Source of the DNA: Onstottus_B arcticum
GTDB taxonomy: Bacteria; Acidobacteriota; Blastocatellia; UBA7656
Direction: 5' to 3'
NCBI GenBank assembly: GCA_038040485.1
Contig: JBBPIE010000063.1
Location: 1 to 13,180, forward strand
Length of the DNA stretch: 13,180 nt
A program made the translations under genes and the position numbers. This document shows positions 1-5,757 of this stretch, piece after piece. Within the stretch, counting starts at the first letter, position 1; each line of letters opens with the position of its first letter. The notes under the pieces are model-generated. The model saw nothing but the letters and a program-made list of their open reading frames with translations, was not told the DNA's origin and made no database searches.

Positions 1-54
<54 letters not shown>

Positions 55-59
55 ATCCT

Positions 60-89
60 GGCCACCTTCGAGCTTCCTCGAAGATGACC
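60..89 (-). other. Pre-16S leader hairpin
   Basis: CTTCGAG at 66-72 pairs perfectly with CTCGAAG at 77-83 around a 4-nt loop, and outer bases 60-64 and 85-89 pair with two mismatches. It lies a few nucleotides upstream of the mature 16S 5' end, so it probably shapes or marks pre-16S processing. The pairing is seen; the role is inferred. Confidence 0.5.
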
Positions 90-153
90 TTTTACTCTTG
101 GTCACTTCTGCTCGAAACTCTTCAGAACGTCTGGTTCGTTATACGCTCTATCT

Positions 154-167
154 AGTTTTCAAAGATC
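154..167 (-). promoter_or_regulatory. boxA-like rRNA antitermination motif
   Basis: On the minus strand this reads GATCTTTGAAAACT, close to bacterial rrn boxA sequences (core CTTTGAAAA / CTCTTTAACA), which recruit NusB-S10 to keep RNA polymerase from terminating within rRNA operons. It lies between the promoter and 16S, directly downstream of a small hairpin, the expected order. Confidence 0.7.
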
Positions 168-169
168 GT

Positions 170-190
170 TTGTTGGCTTTCGGCCATCAA
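170..190 (-). promoter_or_regulatory. boxB-like leader hairpin
   Basis: Minus-strand TTGATGGC, CGAAA loop, GCCAACAA folds as TTG/CAA plus TGGC/GCCA with one internal mismatch. It sits just downstream of the predicted transcription start and 2 nt before boxA, the position of the boxB element in rrn leaders. The fold is seen; the function is inferred. Confidence 0.5.
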
Positions 191-202
191 AGGCAAAACT
201 CG

Positions 203-230
203 ATTATACGCGGCAGAGGGATTATGTCAA
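203..230 (-). promoter_or_regulatory. rrn sigma70 promoter
   Basis: The minus strand carries a perfect -35 TTGACA (225-230) and a perfect -10 TATAAT (203-208) with a 16-bp spacer. Predicted transcription begins near 196, giving a leader of about 140 nt before 16S. A/T tracts upstream at about 240-270 could act as an UP element. Both hexamers matching consensus is what a strong rRNA promoter shows. Confidence 0.92.
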
Positions 231-571
231 CCACTTGCCGAACTTTCTTTGGAAAATCTTTTCTCGCAGAAAGGAATTCTCATCTGCGCGCCCGAAACAA
301 TATGGCTTTGTGCTACACCGCAACCGACATTGACGACGATAACCACGGCCGCCAAAGAACTCGAAGCGCACCACAGCGAAACCAAACCGCCAGACAGACC
401 AAATGCGTTTCTTGTCGAGCGTTGCGGAAAAAAACTCACTCCAAGATAGCAGGTCATGATATCTGACTCATCTCTCTTCATTCCCCAAGGAATGCCACGG
501 GCTTTGTAGTAAAGGGCGGTAAAAGGATTCCATGCTCGGGTAGCCTGGCGTTCCAATGCCAAATTTTTTTC
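231..571. other. Intergenic region between rrn and the divergent 572-1944 unit
   Basis: I see no supported gene here. Open frames exist on both strands, but they lack ribosome binding sites, have ordinary out-of-frame composition, and one runs across the rrn promoter. The left end carries A/T tracts that could boost the rrn promoter; the right end leads into the plus-strand promoter at 572. An oligo-T run at 564-570 immediately precedes that promoter. Confidence 0.6.
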
Positions 572-600
572 TTGACAAATTATTAGTGCGAGAATAGCAT
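572..600 (+). promoter_or_regulatory. Predicted promoter of the 805-1944 gene pair
   Basis: A perfect -35 TTGACA (572-577) is followed after 17 bp by TAGCAT (595-600, four of six matches to TATAAT). Predicted transcription starts near 607, leaving a leader of about 200 nt before the chosen start at 805. A 9-bp direct repeat ATTATTAGT at 579-587 and 609-617 flanks the -10 element with a 30-bp phase, which suggests an operator. A small hairpin at 631-650 (GGAA/TTCC, CAA/TTG, loop TCCGG) lies in the leader. Confidence 0.55.
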
Positions 601-804
601 CGCTCACGATTATTAGTAGCTGGGTTACGAGGAAACAATCCGGTTGTTCCTGTCTGGATAGTGACGGTAAATACGGGCATCGGTTGCAAACAGAATTAAG
701 ATGGCTCTGGGCCATTGGGTTAGCTTTTGTCACTTTCATAGAAGATAACTTGATTGGATAATGCTTCGGAATACGGTGCTGTAAAGCCTCAAACAAAGGT
801 AGGG

Positions 805-1719
805 ATGAAAATGGGCGCGATTAGAGTTTTGAACTCAAGACTTGGGCTCAAAGTTAACATAGCCCTGATTCTAGCAGGACTTTTAGCCTCGATAATCGTA
901 TATACCAGATTAACTCAGACCACGAATGCGGCCAAGCCGGATCAAATTACGAGTAGACTCGTTGCTGGTGTAGGGACTCAGGTGCAGTTTCCAGCTACAG
1001 CAGCCGAAGTCCCGCAAAAACTATCCACTGTATTAACTTTTATGAGCAGTAGGGGAGGAGTTAGTGTTTCCACTGCTGTAGGCAATCGCCTGATTGCATT
1101 AGAGCAAGCTACGTTAAATGGGGATACTAAGAAAATTGAACAATCTCAGGTGGAGAGCATACTCAATGCAGTGTGGCTTGAGCGTGTGAGCCAACTGACT
1201 GACAAAGAGATAGAAGTTATAGGCGTCAAGACTCGGACATTACCAGATGTTACAAACCCGCCTGGCTCTCAATATGTAGAACTGAGACTAAGTAAAGGTT
1301 CAGTTAATATTAACGGTTGGTTAGCTATAGCATCAGCTTACAGAGACTCCAGTAACTCTACCGCCATAGCTCAAAGAGTCGCTACACCTGGCATCATAGC
1401 CCAAGAGGTGAACAATCGGCTAAGTTTGTATAGAACATCTGTATCATCTCTATGGGGTACCACCTACACGACATTGCAGGTGTTCTTGTTGGCTTACTCG
1501 GTAATAACTGATGATCTGATGGATGGATCAGCGGCGCAACTTGCTTCGCAGATGCAGAGTGTAGAAGACATCTTGTATACGCGGCATGGTATACCGAGAA
1601 GTTCAGCAGGTAGAAAGCCTTACGGACTTAACGGATATTTATACTCTACGGCTACCGACATATTATTCAACGAAGCCGTGCAGAACAGGATACTAGATAA
1701 AATAGACGAGGTGAACTAG
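805..1719 (+). CDS. Membrane-anchored protein of unknown function
   Basis: I do not recognise this family. The frame opens at a TTG at 754, but ATG 805 is preceded by AAAGG at 795-799 with 5-nt spacing, so I start there (304 residues). Residues 1-16 are short and basic, and 17-34 form one clear hydrophobic segment (NIALILAGLLASIIVY), followed by a soluble remainder. This suggests a single-pass protein with most of its mass outside the cytoplasm; a non-cleaved anchor fits better than a signal peptide because no obvious cleavage site follows. The soluble part is rich in Ser, Thr and Gln and shows no catalytic motif I can name. The stop abuts the start of the lipoprotein gene at 1720, so the two are almost certainly co-transcribed. 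The gene is AT-rich: 24 G+C in 60 bases at 1261-1320 against 33 at 9961-10020 in pilB, which hints at horizontal acquisition. Confidence 0.72.
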   Translation: MKMGAIRVLNSRLGLKVNIALILAGLLASIIVYTRLTQTTNAAKPDQITSRLVAGVGTQVQFPATAAEVPQKLSTVLTFMSSRGGVSVSTAVGNRLIALEQATLNGDTKKIEQSQVESILNAVWLERVSQLTDKEIEVIGVKTRTLPDVTNPPGSQYVELRLSKGSVNINGWLAIASAYRDSSNSTAIAQRVATPGIIAQEVNNRLSLYRTSVSSLWGTTYTTLQVFLLAYSVITDDLMDGSAAQLASQMQSVEDILYTRHGIPRSSAGRKPYGLNGYLYSTATDILFNEAVQNRILDKIDEVN

Positions 1720-1944
1720 GTGAAAACAAGAATAGGCTTGATCCTTCTTCTATTAGTCTCTAGTTTAGCTAGCGTGAGTTGTAGTAGTAACACCTGCAAT
1801 GCCTGCTACTTCAACCCATATGAAATGGCTTTTGTTTATTACCTTGATACAAATGGGAATACTATATTTAGACTCGCTACAGCGGGTGCAAACGGGTGCA
1901 TAACTATATACAATTGCCAGGCAGCTTGGCCTGAATTGATCTAA
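1720..1944 (+). CDS. Small Cys-rich lipoprotein
   Basis: A 74-residue protein starting at GTG, immediately after the TAG of the upstream gene, with GAGG about 8 nt before the start. Residues 1-20 form a lipoprotein-like signal: basic MKTR, a run of Leu, Ile and Val, then SVSC with Cys21 as the likely acylated residue. Ser at -3 is unusual for a lipobox, so plain export cleavage is possible. The mature part is short with four further cysteines (Cys26, 29, 60, 66), suggesting two disulfides, and several aromatic residues. The adjacent partner is a membrane-anchored exported protein, so a joint envelope role is likely. It is too short and unfamiliar for a functional call, but the signal and coupling to the upstream gene support a real gene. 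Confidence 0.65.
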   Translation: MKTRIGLILLLLVSSLASVSCSSNTCNACYFNPYEMAFVYYLDTNGNTIFRLATAGANGCITIYNCQAAWPELI

Positions 1945-2005
1945 TTCAACAGTGCGCGAACCCTTTGTGTCAACGTGACTGAGACACCGACCTCCCAAGA
2001 GCTCA

Positions 2006-2539
2006 TTGTATGAGGGCGGGAAAGAAAGGTTTCAATGTCACTGCTCTCCCAAGCTTCATAGTCTTACAGCCAAACTACATAGTCCGATCGCGAAACCATA
2101 TTGTTTGACCGCAAAACAATGCAGTTTGAGCGCAAAACCATATAGCTTAGTTCGGAAACGATTTGCTTTGACTATCAAGCTACTTGCATCGGCGATAAAA
2201 CAATATGCTTTGGTCGCAAAACGAATTGCATTGATCCCAAAACAATGTGCTTTGGTCGTGAAACAATATGCATTGGCCCTCTGTGTCAGCGCAACCGAAG
2301 GCGATCACGAACGCGAAATCGATCTGAGTTGGGACACGGTGAAAGGCGCGAAGAGCTACATCGAACGGAGCCCGGACCCGCCTACCGCGACTTCGTGGAT
2401 GCATGAGACGGTGTCGCTCAAGTCTACGGCGACAGTCGGAGGGCTAGTGAGCGGCACACGTTATTGGTTCCGCGTCGCGGCTGTTATGAGCAGCGGTCAA
2501 AGCGGCTGGAGCGACCCCGCAACCAAGATCGCTCCTTGA
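2006..2539 (+). CDS. Heptapeptide-repeat plus fibronectin type III fragment; possible pseudogene
   Basis: The frame reads 177 residues from a TTG with no convincing ribosome site. Residues ~18-91 are encoded by ten complete 21-bp repeats and give heptads such as QYALVAK and QCALVVK. Residues ~93-177 are a fibronectin type III-like unit: GDHEREIDLSWD, KGAKSY, then GTRYWFRVAAV and WSDPATKIAP at the C-terminus. I recall this ending from a family of small FN3 proteins in which a different alpha-helical region precedes the FN3 part, so the normal N-terminus appears absent. SYIERSPDPP also seems to lack one residue compared with the SYxIERS form I recall. ATG 2035 has a good ribosome site (AAAGG 2025-2029), but it is in another frame and stops after eight codons. 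It is either an odd surface protein or a decayed FN3 gene with an expanded repeat. Confidence 0.5.
   Translation: MYEGGKERFQCHCSPKLHSLTAKLHSPIAKPYCLTAKQCSLSAKPYSLVRKRFALTIKLLASAIKQYALVAKRIALIPKQCALVVKQYALALCVSATEGDHEREIDLSWDTVKGAKSYIERSPDPPTATSWMHETVSLKSTATVGGLVSGTRYWFRVAAVMSSGQSGWSDPATKIAP
2057..2278 (+). repeat. Tandem array of 21-bp degenerate repeats
   Basis: Ten complete units begin at 2057, 2078, 2099, 2120, 2141, 2162, 2183, 2204, 2225 and 2246, with a partial eleventh from 2267. There are no length changes. A late-unit consensus is TATGCTTTGGTCGCAAAACA followed by A. Units 8 to 10 are most alike; units 1, 2, 6 and 7 are more diverged. The period is a multiple of three, so the array stays open in the frame used by the FN3 tail. 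Confidence 0.9.
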
Positions 2540-2607
2540 GCGAGAGGCTAGAGACCCGTTCTGAGGTTCCGGCGATCCGGGTTTGGCAGCTAGGAATGCG
2601 CCGACCC

Positions 2608-2630
2608 TTCAGGAACGGTTTGTTCCTGAA
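2608..2630. other. Perfect 9-bp hairpin downstream of the FN3 frame
   Basis: TTCAGGAAC (2608-2616) and GTTCCTGAA (2622-2630) are perfectly complementary around a 5-nt loop. It lies ~70 bp after the stop at 2539, in a convergent gap, where a terminator would be expected. No T-tract follows on either strand, so an intrinsic terminator is unlikely; Rho-assisted termination or RNA 3'-end protection are alternatives. Confidence 0.5.
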
Positions 2631-2660
2631 GTAGTACTTCCCTGGAACAAAGCTCTGGAC

Positions 2661-2704
2661 CGAAGAGCGGCGTAGGAGTCACTGGGACTCCGCGCCGCGC
2701 TTCG
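2661..2704. repeat. Long GC-rich hairpin, possible REP-like element
   Basis: CGAAGAGCGGCG (2661-2672) pairs with CGCCGCGCTTCG (2693-2704) at 11 of 12 positions, and inside it GGAGTC (2675-2680) pairs with GACTCC (2686-2691) around ACTGG. This makes a stem of about 18 bp. It lies between convergent genes and lacks a T-tract. Such elements are often dispersed repeats or bidirectional 3'-end barriers. Confidence 0.6.
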
Positions 2705-2795
2705 CGCACCAACGTCAATGTTCAGCGTGCGGCTGTGATGCGGGGAACAGTTGCTGCTGGGATACAAGATTGAGGGCGGTTAAGTGTAGAAATTA

Positions 2796-3692
2796 CTACG
2801 AGTCCGTCCCTCGATTTGTCAGCACCAATGCAACGTGCAACTCTTTGTCTGACGGACTAGGGAACTGTAGAAGGTAAAGTTGAGTTTGCATAGAGTGCTT
2901 GCTCACAGAACTACGGGATAATTCCTGTACCTCAAAAACGAAATTGTTAAAACAAGACTGCGCGGAATCTTTGTTAGCAAACAAGAGCTGAAGAAGGCTG
3001 TGCTTTACCTCCGTGAATTGCCGTTGCTCCCGATCTTCAGCTGATAAAGATGGCAAAGCTATCGTCGCGGAAAGCAAGGATTCGACGCTCTCAGACATCG
3101 GTAGTGAATCAAAATAGACGGGTATGAAGCCGAGTCCTTTGCTGAATCTCAGATCGGACAGCAACTTGTCGTTAGCGAGATGCCTTTCGTAAGGTAGAAA
3201 GAACACCTTTTGATTGATGAGCTCCGCCGATGTCCTCGAAAGAATGAGCCGGTGCGCTTGTTCGGGCAAGCCAATGGACCAACCAAATGTCAACACTCCT
3301 TCCATGCCAGTTGTTTTTGAACGAAGGGGATTTGGCTCAGTTGGAATTGCAAGGTATCGTGTCTCAAGTTTCGAAAAATCAATTTCTGGCTCGACGTCTT
3401 TAGGAGTGTCTTCTGGTACAACTCCGAATGAAAAGAAAGGAGGAAAATGTCTTTCCCCAGGATATTCAAACCATTCAGTGATGGTTCCGGGAAATTTCGA
3501 ACTTACGACTTGTAGACACAGGTCCGAATACTGGGTAAGGGCCTTTGATGTCCTCAAAAAACTGTCCGTATCATCCTGACAGATCATCAACTTGATTCCG
3601 AGCATACTGCGATAATTGCTGTACAAGTCACCACCCTTCTCAAAAAACCACAGTCTAAACAGGCTATCTTTTGATTCAGGGTAGGAGTCCAT
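2796..3692 (-). CDS. Hypothetical protein downstream of the HEPN-like gene
   Basis: I do not recognise this 298-residue protein. It is soluble, with no signal peptide, membrane segment or visible metal-binding or NTPase motif. Two starts compete. ATG 3692 gives the full frame but overlaps the upstream gene by 106 nt. ATG 3587 (residue 36) forms a TGATG stop-start overlap with the upstream stop, the usual layout for translational coupling, and would give 263 residues. Against the second, residues 1-35 (e.g. PESKDSLFRLWFFEKGGDLY) look more protein-like than the same DNA read in the upstream frame, so the DNA may be coding in this frame there. An in-frame TAG lies six codons before ATG 3692. A frameshifted single gene is therefore possible. 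It probably forms a two-gene unit with the HEPN-like gene. Confidence 0.6.
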   Translation of the reverse strand: MDSYPESKDSLFRLWFFEKGGDLYSNYRSMLGIKLMICQDDTDSFLRTSKALTQYSDLCLQVVSSKFPGTITEWFEYPGERHFPPFFSFGVVPEDTPKDVEPEIDFSKLETRYLAIPTEPNPLRSKTTGMEGVLTFGWSIGLPEQAHRLILSRTSAELINQKVFFLPYERHLANDKLLSDLRFSKGLGFIPVYFDSLPMSESVESLLSATIALPSLSAEDREQRQFTEVKHSLLQLLFANKDSAQSCFNNFVFEVQELSRSSVSKHSMQTQLYLLQFPSPSDKELHVALVLTNRGTDS

Positions 3693-4219
3693 ACGGATGG
3701 TGGGACCCTAAGAGGAATTCGGTGCGCCGCCGGATCACGAAACTCACGCATATCCTGATACCAATCTCGAAAAGGTTCCAGGGCATCAGCTAACGGATCT
3801 AGATTATTCTGACGAAGCTCAATCAGAAACGCCTTTGTCAAAAGCTGCGCAAATCTCCGGTGTTTCAGGTCAGCTTCGTTTACGTTAGGAATCAGATTGT
3901 GATGATAAGTCAGTGCCCAAGCGAGATTGTCCAGCGAACCTGCGAGGTTGAGATAATATGCGTTCAGAAACAAGGCGAGCTTTTCTGCAAGGTAATGATC
4001 CATCGGACTTTGCGTCTCACTGATCTCGTCGTCGAGTATGATGATTGCCGCTTCGACCATGCCAAGTCTTGAGAGCAATCCTCGCTGAAGATGCCTTTTC
4101 GTATCCTCACTCAGACTTTGACGCATTCTGAAAAAGTAGTCTTCGCGAATTCTCCTGTGTGACGTGAGTATCTGGCGACGGTTTATCTTTCCGTACATAA
4201 CAATCTCAATCCTAGCCAT
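3587..4219 (-). CDS. HEPN-like protein with RX4H motif
   Basis: A 210-residue, mainly alpha-helical protein. Residues 161-166 read RDPAAH, matching the RX4-6H motif that marks the active site of HEPN-superfamily ribonucleases (Arg161, His166), within FRDPAAHRIPL. Upstream, residues ~85-103 (LNAYYLNLAGSLDNLAWAL) match a helix I recall from uncharacterised HEPN-like proteins of this type. HEPN proteins act in toxin-antitoxin and antiviral systems as RNases, but many are uncharacterised, so the biochemical role is inference. After PPSV (174) the tail changes character: four cysteines in 27 residues and rare-looking codons (ATA, TTA, TGT), as if read out of frame. ATG 4219 lacks a clear ribosome site; ATG 4198 is an alternative start. 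No obvious MNT-type nucleotidyltransferase antitoxin lies beside it. Confidence 0.65.
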   Translation of the reverse strand: MARIEIVMYGKINRRQILTSHRRIREDYFFRMRQSLSEDTKRHLQRGLLSRLGMVEAAIIILDDEISETQSPMDHYLAEKLALFLNAYYLNLAGSLDNLAWALTYHHNLIPNVNEADLKHRRFAQLLTKAFLIELRQNNLDPLADALEPFRDWYQDMREFRDPAAHRIPLRVPPSVWTPTLNQKIACLDCGFLRRVVTCTAIIAVCSESS

Positions 4220-4381
4220 AAAGAGCTGCCAACATGGCTCTCACAACTTTAGAACTGCCCATTTCCGTTTGAGGTCTCTTGAGTCCTAAACCGACAATAT
4301 CATTGTCTCACCCGGCGTTGGAATACCCCTCCCGGAATAAAGCGACCGCTGGAGCGGATGGCCAAGAGCCGAAATCAAACC

Positions 4382-4400
4382 GAATAGTGGCGGACTATTC
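4382..4400 (-). terminator. Candidate terminator of the TPR/AraC regulator gene
   Basis: On the minus strand GAATAGT, CCGCC loop, ACTATTC forms a perfect 7-bp stem that includes the regulator's own TAG stop (4395-4397). It is followed by GGTTTGATTTC, a modest U-rich tail. The tail is interrupted, so efficiency is uncertain. Confidence 0.4.
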
Positions 4401-5540
4401 ACCTTCGACTGACCTGTCAATGCCCGTGAAGAAGCGCTTTCTGTATTCAGACGGTGTGAGATCAAAGTAGCTCTTGAACTGGCGCACAAAGTTGCTCCTG
4501 CTCCTAGTGTCGTAGCCTACTGTTGCCATTACCTGTTTGATGCTCAGGAAACTTGTAGCGAGAGAGTGACGTGCCTTTTCCATTCTCAGTCTTATTAGAT
4601 ACTCCCCTGGCGAGAGTCCCGTTTCAAGGTTGAAGAGGCGGGATAGGTGAGACGAGGACAGATTGACTACGTTTGCTAATTCGCTCAAAGACTGCCTCCG
4701 CTCAAGGTTCGTACTCATGAAGTCGATCACAGTCCGGATTCTTGCAGTCTGAAGCGCGTTCTCCAGGACCTCCGGCTCTGCTTCGTATTCCTCTTCAATC
4801 TGTGGCCGCGAGATCGTGACGGTAGATCGCCGCTTCCGTTTTGATCTGACATCCGACAGCGTTTCTTGCCACTCAGGATAATAGCGACTGAGAGGCGATG
4901 CGATGACTAACGACGAGATACTCTCCGCTTCCTGTAAGCGGCCGACTTCTGACAACTCGACGGCATACGAATTCAAGCAGTCGAGGCGCACCGTTAGCGG
5001 CGCAAACCTGACAAGAGGCAAGATTCCTTCGACATCGGCGATTGCAGATTTGTGAAACCCTTCGATAGATTTCAAGACTGACACTCCTCTAATTGCTTGC
5101 AAGCTGGCCGTTCCTAGCTTTTCAGATCTGATAGTTTCCTGGAAATAGCGAGAGGCCGAATCAAAGTCATTCCTATTAACCGCTAAAGCGCCCAGCGAGA
5201 GAATGGATTTTACCTTGTATGTATCAGGCGCGGAGTCAACAGCAAGTTGAAACAATCTTCCAGCTTCGACTTGATCGCCGTTTCCCATGCTGTTCGCCGC
5301 GACCGCCAAGAAGTAGCAACCGATGGCTTGATAGTGTTTGACTGGAATGTTGGAAAGGAGCAGACCTATTTCTCTTACACTATCAAATTGGCGGAGTGAG
5401 TGCGCTCGTTCGCCTAGTTGGATAAGGCGATTAGCAAGTTGCATATAGTTTACCGTGCCACTCAACAACTCCTGATAGAATCCGGCATATTTTGGTAAAG
5501 GAGAGAACATGAAAAGACTACTTTTTGTTGTGTTGCTCAT
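4395..5540 (-). CDS. TPR-domain AraC-family transcriptional regulator
   Basis: I start at ATG 5540 (381 residues) because AGGAAAGGA lies ~10 nt upstream; the frame extends to 5657, but that extra segment lacks a ribosome site and is antisense to the neighbouring peptide gene. Residues ~10-235 are helical, TPR-like repeats, with paired motifs such as YFLAVAANSMGNGDQVEAGRLFQLA (74-98) and LSLGALAVNRNDFDSASRYF (114-133); I associate this domain, including SPLPKYAGFYQELLSG, with Acidobacteriota. A basic/acidic linker (233-262) leads to an AraC-type pair of helix-turn-helices (~268-369): SLSELANVVNLSSSHLSRLF, then SIKQVMATVGYDTRSRSNF and LTPSEYR. The first 32 nt overlap the 5' end of the divergent exported-peptide gene. 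It likely controls that gene, with the TPR part sensing a peptide or protein ligand; no cupin effector domain is present. Binding targets are unknown. Confidence 0.9.
   Translation of the reverse strand: MSNTTKSSLFMFSPLPKYAGFYQELLSGTVNYMQLANRLIQLGERAHSLRQFDSVREIGLLLSNIPVKHYQAIGCYFLAVAANSMGNGDQVEAGRLFQLAVDSAPDTYKVKSILSLGALAVNRNDFDSASRYFQETIRSEKLGTASLQAIRGVSVLKSIEGFHKSAIADVEGILPLVRFAPLTVRLDCLNSYAVELSEVGRLQEAESISSLVIASPLSRYYPEWQETLSDVRSKRKRRSTVTISRPQIEEEYEAEPEVLENALQTARIRTVIDFMSTNLERRQSLSELANVVNLSSSHLSRLFNLETGLSPGEYLIRLRMEKARHSLATSFLSIKQVMATVGYDTRSRSNFVRQFKSYFDLTPSEYRKRFFTGIDRSVEGE
5473..5481 (+). promoter_or_regulatory. Candidate extended -10 promoter of the Cys-rich peptide gene
   Basis: TGATAGAAT contains the TGn extension and TAGAAT (five of six matches to TATAAT). 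No good -35 lies at the usual distance. Transcription would start near 5488, about 20 nt before the start codon, inside the N-terminal coding region of the opposite-strand regulator. The motif is short, so this could be chance. Confidence 0.35.
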
Positions 5541-5757
5541 ATTGTGTTTGTCCTTTCCTGCATTTGCGGGGCATACAATACCGGGTAACTGGTGCGATTG
5601 CGGCGCGCCGGGCTGTATCTGCGATCCAGGCGAACCGCCACTCGGCAATATGGCCACGGCGCAGAATGAATCCAGTCAAGGTAAATCTGCCGATTTCGGT
5701 TCAGAGACGCTTTTAGTTTTAGCGGTGCTGCTTCTGATGCTTAGATACAAAGCCTAA
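5509..5757 (+). CDS. Small exported Cys-rich peptide with hydrophobic C-terminus
   Basis: An 82-residue protein with a strong ribosome site (AAAGGAGA, 5497-5504) just before ATG 5509. Residues 1-20 are a textbook signal peptide (MKRLLF, hydrophobic core, PAFA) with cleavage expected before Gly21. The mature N-terminal part holds a compact CxC-x4-CxC cluster, CDCGAPGCIC (Cys29, 31, 36, 38), in GNWCDC...CDPGEPP, then a polar Ser/Gln/Asn linker, and ends with a hydrophobic segment (~67-78, TLLVLAVLLLML) and a basic RYKA tail. This suggests a peptide held in the inner membrane by its C-terminus, or one carrying a C-terminal sorting signal. I recall similar small proteins beside TPR/HTH regulators in Acidobacteriota but know no function. 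It diverges from, and overlaps, the TPR/AraC gene, which suggests ligand, target or both. Confidence 0.78.
   Translation: MKRLLFVVLLILCLSFPAFAGHTIPGNWCDCGAPGCICDPGEPPLGNMATAQNESSQGKSADFGSETLLVLAVLLLMLRYKA

Noticed and set aside
98..466. Plus-strand open frame of 122 codons
   Set aside because: It runs antisense through the rrn leader and promoter; no ribosome site, and Arg/Thr-rich composition typical of chance frames.
227..796. Minus-strand open frame of 189 codons left of the 805 gene
   Set aside because: It overlaps the rrn -35 hexamer and the predicted plus-strand promoter, has no ribosome site, and its product looks like random translation.
2057..2278. CRISPR array
   Set aside because: The 21-bp units are directly adjacent with no unique spacers, and the units vary too much; this is a tandem repeat, not a CRISPR.
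5541..5657. N-terminal extension of the TPR/AraC regulator to 5657
   Set aside because: The extra 39 residues are low-complexity antisense of the exported peptide's cysteine region, and no ribosome site precedes that start; ATG 5540 has one.
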